Shown piece by piece: positions 6,478 to 13,054 of a DNA stretch of 13,054 bases. The first letter of the stretch is position 1; each line of letters starts with the position of its first letter. A model generated the notes under the pieces. That model did not search any database. It was not told the DNA's origin and saw only the letters and a list, made by a program, of their open reading frames with translations. The DNA lies in contig MU602682.1 in the NCBI GenBank assembly GCA_025201865.1, positions 9,422 through 22,475 on the forward strand, in the 5' to 3' direction. Both the position numbers and the translations under genes were made by a program. The DNA is from Ramicandelaber brevisporus. Taxonomy: Eukaryota > Kickxellomycota > Ramicandelaberales > Ramicandelaberaceae.

Positions 6478-6487
6478 TATATATATT
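6478..6487 (+). promoter_or_regulatory. TATA-like element for the KDM5-type gene
   Basis: The sequence TATATATATT lies just after the last upstream ATG (6459-6461) and before the ATG-free leader. It is followed within 90 bp by a T- and CT-rich tract of the kind seen near fungal start sites. It is the best core-promoter candidate for the downstream gene. Confidence 0.4.
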
Positions 6488-6572
6488 AGCGTGAGGCTTG
6501 TGGATCTCAGCATTGACGTCTTCCCTATATTTTTTCATTCTTTTTTCATTCTTTTGTTCAAGTCTCATCTTT

Positions 6573-6604
<32 letters not shown>

Positions 6605-6610
6605 TCCCTC
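6573..6610. repeat. CT microsatellite
   Basis: Nine TC units, one TG, then seven TC units and an imperfect end. It sits in the KDM5-type leader and resembles pyrimidine-rich start-site tracts of fungal promoters. Confidence 0.9.
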
Positions 6611-7032
6611 TGTTTTACTGGCCGTCGATCTCCTCAATCCAGCCAGCAACAGCCTCCGATTTTGGACGCAAATTTTTTTTTTGCACACACACAACATTCC
6701 ATTCCCTCGCATTGCTCGCTCGCTTGCTACTTTGCCTTTCGCTCCAAATCAACATCCAACAACATATCCATCTCATCCCATCCACTCGCATTATCCCACC
6801 ACATACATTTGTGTCTGTTTCATTGCTGTTGTTTTTGTTGTAGTAGATATTGCTTGTTGCTGTGGATTGCTTTTGTTGTTGTTGCTGCCTTTACTCTATT
6901 CCCACTGTTGTTTACAGCTTCTGCGAGCTCATCGTGAGTCTGCTGTTCCTCTCACAAAAAGAGAGCTCCATAAACAACACTGCGATTAGCTTACACGGCT
7001 TGTGATTAACGAAGCTCCGTGTAATAAAAAGA

Positions 7033-7050
7033 TCGCAGTCGCAGTCGCAG
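7033..7050. repeat. Three tandem TCGCAG hexamers
   Basis: Three perfect copies of TCGCAG lie in the non-coding leader of the KDM5-type gene, followed by degenerate copies (TTGTAG). The function is unknown. Confidence 0.8.
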
Positions 7051-7414
7051 TTGTAGTTGCCGTCGTCAATATATTCGAGAAAGAGCTCGCTATCAAACTC
7101 TATTCTTCGTTGCACAACGACAACGACAACAGCCAGCAATAACAGCAACAACTCTGTCTCTCTCCCCAACCAACACACACATCGACGACACGCAACCCAT
7201 CCACCCACTCATTCGCATTCAAATACCACATTTCACATCAGGGAAAAAACAAAAACAGACAGAAAGACAGACAGGCAGACACCCACAGGCTTTGAACATT
7301 TGAACTCTTCCTCTCATATCCCCTCTTCTTTCGTTGTTTCTTTTTCACTTTCTTCTTCCACATTCTATACTTACAACTCACTTACACAGTTTCTTTTCTT
7401 TTCTATTGCTTTCG

Positions 7415-10400
7415 ATGAAGCGTATCAATCCACAGCAGTTGCAGGCTACAGCAGCCTCGGCAGTTGCCACAGCATCAGCAGTGCTCATTGGGCCAGATGG
7501 TCGCCAAGCTACATCGAAACCATTTGATTTCAAATCAGTGCGCACCACGTACCCACACAATGATCCGCCCTATTGCCCACCACCAGCCCTTGCGCATTGG
7601 CAGCCCAAGGATGCAGTGCCTCCAACTCCAGAGCCCGCTTCTCGTCAACAACAACAACAACAGCAGCAGCAGTCAGGTGCAAATGTAGACGGCGTGCAGG
7701 CTACGAGCACTGATTCCAACACCTCAGCTACTGCATCAGCAAATGCTACTGGATCAATGAATGGCTCTACCACCACCACTGCAGCAGCAGTTGATACAAA
7801 ACCAGCACCAGCGAGTGGAGACGATCAGTATCAGTCAATGCCACTGACACCAACCTCACGTGGCACTTCTCCTCTACCTGCAGCTTCCAAAGATAAGCCA
7901 GAAGCAGTAACAGCAACATCAGCAGCGCCAGAGTCTAAGCGTCTGTTTGGACTAGAAACTGCGCCAACGTACTATCCAACAGTTGAAGAGTTTGCTGATC
8001 CACTCGAGTATATTAGTAAGATCCGTGCGGAAGCTGAGCAATATGGAATTTGCAAGATTGTTCCACCTGAAGGATTCCAGCCGCCATTCTCAATTGACAC
8101 TGCTCGATTCAGATTCCACACTCGCATTCAGCATTTGAATTCACTCGAAGGCAAGACTCGTTCCACTCTCAACTTTCTGGAGCAGCTGCAAAAGTTCCAC
8201 GCAATGAATGGCACTCCCATTGGCAGACTGCCCCATTTGGATCATCGTCCCATTGATTTATTTAAGCTTCGTAAGGAAGTGCAAGAACGAGGCGGATTTG
8301 ACGTGGTCAATGGAAAGAAGCAGTGGGCAGCAATTGGCAGAGACATGGGTTATCAGCGTAAATCATGCACTTCAATGAGTAATGGCTTGAAATCTGCGTA
8401 TCAGCGTGTCATTCTGCCATTTGAGCAGTATTTGCAGAATCATGGATCAGCTGATGGTCTGATGGATGCTGTGCCTGAGTCACTGTCGAAGAAACAGGCT
8501 CCAACTGTTACTCCAACCTTGAAGAAGATTAAGCTCACTGTCAAATCATCAACTGCGGCGGCTGCTGCTACTGCTTCTACATCCGCCTCCCAGGTGGCCG
8601 ACAAGAATGGCACCACTGCTGGTACTTCTTCACAGCCGGATGACACTGTGGCTCTTCCTACTGCCGTTGCTGCTGCTGATGACGATGATAATGACGACGA
8701 TGCAGATGCAGATACTGGTGCTGGTATGGATTTGGATGAGCCGTCTACATCAGCCGCTCCATCTGTGGCCAATGATGATAGTGGTGCATCCGCAGCTGTT
8801 GATGGTCAGTCATCAGCCAATACAGACACACCAGTGACTAGGAGAGGGCCAGGCAGACCTCGTGGCAGCCAGAACAGAGTCACTAGATCATCAGCAGCAG
8901 CAGCAGCAGCAGCAAGCACACCGACTGTTCAACGTGAGAAGCGTCAGCGCAGGAATCCAACATATGTTGAGAAGGAATATTCTGATGAGGATGATGAAAC
9001 CTCTTCACTCGACATCAATAACTCGCCAGCTGCAGTATCGACTCGTCCAATTCGTAATGCAAACAGTGTTAAGCGAACCTCATCGGCACTAACCAATGGC
9101 AGTGGGGATGCAATGGATTTGGATGAGACTGCTTCAGTGAACGTGCCATCAAACAATGTTAACAGTGGTACTAGTAATAGTAGTAGTAACGTGGTTTGCA
9201 GTGTTTGTGATGAAGGCAATGTTGGCAAAAATGATAAAATAATAGAGTGTGATTCGTGTGAGAAGGGATTCCATTTGAAATGTCTCCCATCTGGAACCAA
9301 AGTGCCATCAAATAACAAACTGTCAGAATTCCACTGCGAGAGCTGCATTAGAGACACTGGAGTGGACTTTGGATTTGAAGATGGAGGTGAGTATACTTTG
9401 ATGCAGTTCCAGAAGAAGTGCAATGAATTTAAGAAGCGCTATTTTGCCAAATATTATGAAGAGGCCACATCCAATTTGAAGAATTCTGGTGGAAACAAGT
9501 ATCCCGAGAGTGATCCAATTGAAGGAGTTGTGCCAGAACATGTCGTTGAACGTGAGTTTTGGAGATTGTCATCGGCTGTTCATGAAAATGTTGAAGTTGA
9601 ATATGGAGCAGATTTGCATTCGACTCATCATGGAAGCGGCTTTCCAACTACAGAGAGAGATCCTCTCGATCCATATTCCATCCATCCGTGGAACTTGAAT
9701 GTAATGCCAGTTCTGCCTGGATCACTGTTTGCTCACATCAAAGGAGATGTCAGTGGAATGATGAATCCCTGGTTGTATGTTGGAATGTGCTTCTCTACAT
9801 TCTGCTGGCACAATGAGGATCATTATACGTACTCTATCAACTATATGCATTTTGGAGATACCAAAACGTGGTATGGAGTTCCTGGCTCAGATGCAGGCAA
9901 GTTTGATGAAGCCATGAGAAAAGCAATGCCTGATTTGTTTAAGAAGCAACCTGATTTACTCTTCCAGTTGGTCACACTGCTATCTCCTCAGATACTAAAG
10001 GATAATGGCGTTCGAGTGGTTGCCTTAGATCAGAGACCAGGTCAGTACGTGGTTACTTTCCCCCAGGCTTTCCACGCTGGATTCAATCATGGACTGAACT
10101 TCAACGAGGCTGTTAACTTTGCATTGCCTGATTGGGAACCATATGGAGTAGAGTGTGCTGAGCGTTACAGAGAATTTAGCAAGCAGCCTGTATTCTCTCA
10201 CGATGAGTTGTTGATGAACATTGCTCAAAATGTTGAAGCTGCAAATCAATCGACTGGTGCACTGTGGTTAAGTGGAGCTCTTGATAAACTACTAAAGCGT
10301 GAGTTAGAGGATAGAAATCGCATTAGAAGTCAGTATCCGAATATCAATGAATCTATTTTAGACCATGATGTGCGTGAAGAAGAATATCAGTGTATAAAAT

Positions 10401-13045
10401 GTAAAACATACTCTTATCTGTCTGCAATCACCTGTTCATGCACTGCTGATCGTATTGTATGTTTACGCCATTATGATGACTTATGCAACTGCTCAGTTCA
10501 TCACCGCTCACTTCGTTTACGCTTCATGGATGAGGAGTTGAAGGATATTGTAAGAGTGGCTTCAGATGGTGCATCTCGCCCTTTTGAATGGCAAAAGAAA
10601 TTTCGCTCAATAATGCAATCTACTGCTATTAATGCTGCTGCTACTGCTGCTGCTACCGCTACTGGTGCTTCCTCCTCTTCATTCAGCAATGGACCACAAC
10701 TGAGTACACTGAAGTCATTACTTTCTGAAGCGGATAAATTGCCGCGCATCCCTGAAGGAATCGCTGGTGGAGAGAGTGTGCTTGCTGATATTCGTTCACT
10801 GGCTAATTTTGTCAAATCATGTGAGGATTGGACTCGCAGAACTTCTGATTTGGTTTCCGCTGTATTTATTCCATCAAACTTTGATAGCAATAGTAACAGT
10901 AATATCAATGGCAATCGCTCTGCTGGTGCATTTGATGGAGTTAGCTCAGGCACTCGTTCTCACCATCGCCGCTCTGCTGGTAATGAACAGTCAACGGCTC
11001 GTCATCCTGATCCAGTCTCGCTGGATGAAGTCAAGAAATTGCTGAGCGAATCTGAGGCATTGTTCTTTGATTCTCCAGAAGCTGCCAAGCTGCATCATGT
11101 GGATTCGTACTTGACTCAGTTGCAACAAAAGGCTCAGAAGATTATCTCGGATGCTGACGCCAGTGTAGTTGCTGCAGCTTCTGGCCAGTCTGTTCCTGTC
11201 ACTGGACCAGTCTCGCCCATTATATCTCATAGCGACAGTCTCACTCTCATCTCTGATTTGCTGCTGGAAGCTAGAGACGCACATGTCACAATAGATGAGT
11301 TGGCTACTCTTGAATCTCTCCAGACCGATTTGATGTGGATTTCGCGCGTTGATGATTATCAGAATGAATTCCGTAGAAGTGGAACTCAAATGACATTTGC
11401 AACAATGGTTGACTTGCTGAGTGCCATTTTGGAAGGAGGCAACATCAATCCACGCAATCAGGAGAGATTCTATGGGCTGCGCCGAGTTCGTGAATTGGTT
11501 GGAGAGTGGGATCGCCAGGCTGATGAACTATTCCGCCAGCCAATTATGGATCTACGTCCACTTCATTCAATGATGCAGCAGAGCAAACAGTATTTGGTTG
11601 AGCCTCGCTATTACAGTGTATTCCAAGGCAAACTGAATGTAATTGAAGAAGTTCAGACAAAGATTGCAGATTTTATGGCGCGTACAAAGGCACCAGTTGT
11701 AACTCTCAGACCAACTCCAATGGAATATGACTCTCTGTGTAGCTTGGAATTACTGCGTACGCAGCAGCTATGCACTCCTCAGGTTGCTGAGCTGCGTCAA
11801 ATCCGCACCTTGTTTGAGAACTGGTTGCTGACTGCAAAGTTGTTGTTCCTACGCAAAAATGTGCAGCGTAAATTTACTCAGGCAATCACCGATATTGAGC
11901 AGGATGTAAAGCGTATCTTACTGGATCACTCTAAATCTGCAATTTACACTGAGCCAACTACTAATCCAGATAGCCCAATCTGTTTGTGTCGCAGAGCAGA
12001 GCATGGACATGTTACGCAGTGTGCATCGTGTGGAGAACGCTATCACATTATCACATGTTTGGATACCAAAATGAAGCAGTATAAAGAAATGATTGGGTCA
12101 TTCTGGGTGTGTCCAATGTGCGATTTAGACAAACCCATTCCTCATTTCACATTGCGTCCTGCCTTTGAGGATGTGTATCGCATTGCCAAAGAAGGCCAGT
12201 TGTTGCCTTTATTGATGCCTGAATTGGATTTACTATGCAATGTGGTAATGACTGTGAATGCCTTTGTGAAGTCAGTTGGTGATTTCTTGCAAGAGCCAAT
12301 TCCATTAATTGATGATAATGTGGATGCTGCACGGAAGCATGAAAATCGAGCCAGGAGATTTTTGATGGCATCCGAGGCTATTGAGGTTAACATTGGTGCT
12401 CACGATGCATTCTTGAGAGAGGCTCTAAGAACCATGATTACTAGACGTGTAGAATATGAAGCAAGACAGCAGCAGCAAGCCCAGCAATTGCAACTTCAAC
12501 AACAGCAACAACAGCAAGCACAGCAGCAACAAATGCAACAAGCACAATATTATCAGCAACAGCAACAGGTACAACAAGTACAGCAGGTACAGCAGCAGCA
12601 TCAGATGCAGTATGTTACTACATATGCACAGCCACAACCACAGATGCAGATGCAAGCTCCTCCATTGGCTGATCCATACTTCCAGCAGCAACAGCCACAG
12701 CAACCAGCTGTTCAGTATCAAATGATGCCTCAAGCTCAGCCTCAAGTTCCACAGCAACAGCAGCCACAACAGCAAATGTATATGCAACAGCCACCACAGC
12801 CACCACAGCCACAGCCACAGCCACAGCCACAGCAGCAACTTGCATTGCACTGCATCTGCAATCAGCCAAATCTCCCAGAGCTCGGTCCAATGATCAGATG
12901 CAATTATTGCTATGGCCACTATCATGTGAACTGTGTTGCGATCCCAATGGATCAAATTAACACTCTTACTGAATATAGATGTCCAATGTGCTGTATTCAT
13001 AATAACATTCCATATCTCTACGGTGATATCACTGTTGAGAATTAG
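7415..13045 (+). CDS. KDM5: KDM5/JARID1/Lid2-type histone H3K4 demethylase
   Basis: This 1,876-residue nuclear protein is a JmjC demethylase expected to remove H3K4me3/me2 using Fe(II) and 2-oxoglutarate. Domains in order: Q9 tract (78-86); JmjN (about 183-225, PTYYPTVEEF); ARID (about 250-340); acidic run (422-433); AT-hook GRPRG (480-484); PHD1 (595-644, complete C4HC3); JmjC (about 754-907); C5HC2 zinc finger (993-1037); PLU-1-like helical region (about 1050-1500); PHD2 (1523-1569); Q-rich linker (about 1685-1808); and PHD3 (1813-1859), 17 residues before the stop. Iron ligands His799, Glu801 and His887 and the 2-oxoglutarate lysine Lys817 are all present, so the enzyme looks active. The whole gene reads as one exon. 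The ATG at 7415 is the first in the transcript; the frame extends upstream only from a TTG. It is larger than S. pombe Lid2 and keeps the animal-like JmjN-ARID-PHD-JmjC order. Confidence 0.96.
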   Translation: MKRINPQQLQATAASAVATASAVLIGPDGRQATSKPFDFKSVRTTYPHNDPPYCPPPALAHWQPKDAVPPTPEPASRQQQQQQQQQSGANVDGVQATSTDSNTSATASANATGSMNGSTTTTAAAVDTKPAPASGDDQYQSMPLTPTSRGTSPLPAASKDKPEAVTATSAAPESKRLFGLETAPTYYPTVEEFADPLEYISKIRAEAEQYGICKIVPPEGFQPPFSIDTARFRFHTRIQHLNSLEGKTRSTLNFLEQLQKFHAMNGTPIGRLPHLDHRPIDLFKLRKEVQERGGFDVVNGKKQWAAIGRDMGYQRKSCTSMSNGLKSAYQRVILPFEQYLQNHGSADGLMDAVPESLSKKQAPTVTPTLKKIKLTVKSSTAAAAATASTSASQVADKNGTTAGTSSQPDDTVALPTAVAAADDDDNDDDADADTGAGMDLDEPSTSAAPSVANDDSGASAAVDGQSSANTDTPVTRRGPGRPRGSQNRVTRSSAAAAAAASTPTVQREKRQRRNPTYVEKEYSDEDDETSSLDINNSPAAVSTRPIRNANSVKRTSSALTNGSGDAMDLDETASVNVPSNNVNSGTSNSSSNVVCSVCDEGNVGKNDKIIECDSCEKGFHLKCLPSGTKVPSNNKLSEFHCESCIRDTGVDFGFEDGGEYTLMQFQKKCNEFKKRYFAKYYEEATSNLKNSGGNKYPESDPIEGVVPEHVVEREFWRLSSAVHENVEVEYGADLHSTHHGSGFPTTERDPLDPYSIHPWNLNVMPVLPGSLFAHIKGDVSGMMNPWLYVGMCFSTFCWHNEDHYTYSINYMHFGDTKTWYGVPGSDAGKFDEAMRKAMPDLFKKQPDLLFQLVTLLSPQILKDNGVRVVALDQRPGQYVVTFPQAFHAGFNHGLNFNEAVNFALPDWEPYGVECAERYREFSKQPVFSHDELLMNIAQNVEAANQSTGALWLSGALDKLLKRELEDRNRIRSQYPNINESILDHDVREEEYQCIKCKTYSYLSAITCSCTADRIVCLRHYDDLCNCSVHHRSLRLRFMDEELKDIVRVASDGASRPFEWQKKFRSIMQSTAINAAATAAATATGASSSSFSNGPQLSTLKSLLSEADKLPRIPEGIAGGESVLADIRSLANFVKSCEDWTRRTSDLVSAVFIPSNFDSNSNSNINGNRSAGAFDGVSSGTRSHHRRSAGNEQSTARHPDPVSLDEVKKLLSESEALFFDSPEAAKLHHVDSYLTQLQQKAQKIISDADASVVAAASGQSVPVTGPVSPIISHSDSLTLISDLLLEARDAHVTIDELATLESLQTDLMWISRVDDYQNEFRRSGTQMTFATMVDLLSAILEGGNINPRNQERFYGLRRVRELVGEWDRQADELFRQPIMDLRPLHSMMQQSKQYLVEPRYYSVFQGKLNVIEEVQTKIADFMARTKAPVVTLRPTPMEYDSLCSLELLRTQQLCTPQVAELRQIRTLFENWLLTAKLLFLRKNVQRKFTQAITDIEQDVKRILLDHSKSAIYTEPTTNPDSPICLCRRAEHGHVTQCASCGERYHIITCLDTKMKQYKEMIGSFWVCPMCDLDKPIPHFTLRPAFEDVYRIAKEGQLLPLLMPELDLLCNVVMTVNAFVKSVGDFLQEPIPLIDDNVDAARKHENRARRFLMASEAIEVNIGAHDAFLREALRTMITRRVEYEARQQQQAQQLQLQQQQQQQAQQQQMQQAQYYQQQQQVQQVQQVQQQHQMQYVTTYAQPQPQMQMQAPPLADPYFQQQQPQQPAVQYQMMPQAQPQVPQQQQPQQQMYMQQPPQPPQPQPQPQPQQQLALHCICNQPNLPELGPMIRCNYCYGHYHVNCVAIPMDQINTLTEYRCPMCCIHNNIPYLYGDITVEN
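7646..7672. repeat. CAA/CAG tract encoding nine glutamines
   Basis: Five CAA then four CAG codons near the N-terminus of the KDM5-type protein, in a low-complexity region rich in Ser, Thr and Ala. It is likely length-variable. Confidence 0.9.
8894..8917. repeat. GCA tract encoding eight alanines
   Basis: Eight perfect GCA codons directly after the AT-hook segment of the KDM5-type protein, in the disordered linker between ARID and PHD1. Confidence 0.9.
12467..12838. repeat. Imperfect CAG/CAA repeat region encoding a Q-rich linker
   Basis: About 124 residues dominated by Gln with interspersed Met, Ala, Val and Pro, ending in QP dipeptides (CAG CCA). It separates PHD2 from PHD3. CAA and CAG alternate, so the tract is impure and should be fairly stable. 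Confidence 0.85.
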
Positions 13046-13054
13046 ATTGACATC

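Larger units (their letters stand above)
6462..7414 (+). other. Long ATG-free 5' leader/promoter of the KDM5-type gene
   Basis: No ATG in any plus-strand frame occurs over these 953 bp; the next ATG is the KDM5-type start at 7415. The first half is T/C-rich, with a CT microsatellite and TTG runs. The second half is CA-rich, with CAA/GAC triplets, a TCGCAG repeat and ACAG repeats. A pyrimidine-rich stretch follows immediately before the ATG. No protein gene, tRNA or other RNA is recognised. Possible splice signals exist (GTGAGT at 6934-6939; a TTTACAG at 6911-6917), so the mature leader may be shorter. Confidence 0.5.

Noticed and set aside
6498-6989. Long open frame through the CT-rich demethylase leader
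   Set aside because: It has no ATG; absence of stops follows from low A and G content. The peptide is Ser/Leu/Phe low complexity.
7334-7414. Hydrophobic 27-residue in-frame extension before the demethylase ATG
   Set aside because: It starts at TTG, reflects the pyrimidine-rich leader, and would put a signal-like peptide on a nuclear protein.
9387-9406. GTGAGT...GCAG resembling a small intron inside the demethylase gene
   Set aside because: Only 20 bp, too short to splice, and the encoded peptide matches the conserved segment that follows PHD1 in KDM5 proteins.
12425-13000. Minus-strand frame encoding Leu/Trp-rich, membrane-like protein
   Set aside because: It is the antisense reading of CAG/CAA and CAGCCA repeats of the demethylase Q-rich linker, not a membrane protein.
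1-13054. Operon or biosynthetic-cluster interpretation of the five genes
   Set aside because: Mixed orientations, separate promoters, eukaryotic signals and unrelated functions argue against any cluster. URK1 next to DUS1 (both uridine-related) looks coincidental.

Overview
The window looks like nuclear DNA of an intron-poor fungus. It carries five protein-coding genes, each readable as a single exon. Signs of a eukaryote are AATAAA-type poly(A) signals, TATAAA-type boxes at plausible distances from ATG codons, pyrimidine-rich leaders with microsatellites, and exclusively eukaryotic gene families (a KDM5/JARID1 demethylase and an Urk1-type kinase-UPRT fusion). An early-diverging lineage such as Kickxellomycotina/Zoopagomycota is my guess, because a secreted trypsin and intron-poor, Q-rich genes fit there. 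I cannot prove it from sequence alone.

Layout, left to right. (1) 145-1047, minus: secreted trypsin-like serine protease with a complete catalytic triad. (2) 1502-2356, minus: cytochrome-b5-reductase-like FAD/NAD(P)H oxidoreductase, in tandem with gene 1. (3) 2988-4631, plus: Dus1-type tRNA-dihydrouridine synthase, divergent from gene 2 across about 630 bp. (4) 4766-6157, minus: uridine kinase fused to a uracil-phosphoribosyltransferase-like domain (Urk1/UCKL1 type), convergent with gene 3 with only about 134 bp between stop codons. (5) 7415-13045, plus: a 1,876-residue KDM5/JARID1/Lid2-type histone H3K4 demethylase (JmjN, ARID, AT-hook, PHD1, JmjC, C5HC2 zinc finger, PHD2, Q-rich linker, PHD3). 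It diverges from gene 4 across about 1.25 kb, most of which appears to be its own 5' leader.

The genes are ordinary housekeeping or secretory functions and do not form a pathway cluster. I found no mobile element, CRISPR array, tRNA or rRNA, and no sign of a novel multi-gene system. The more interesting signals are in the leaders: a roughly 950-bp ATG-free leader before the demethylase; an ATG-less, acidic-residue-free, presequence-like in-frame extension before DUS1; and a candidate 73-nt 5' intron in URK1 whose removal would turn a short upstream ORF into an in-frame N-terminal extension. There are also family-motif substitutions in the protease S1 pocket, the Dus1 flavin motif, the UPRT loops, the reductase nucleotide motif and the PHD fingers.

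Start codons: several long open frames begin upstream at TTG or GTG. I moved these to the first credible ATG, and the coordinates reflect that.
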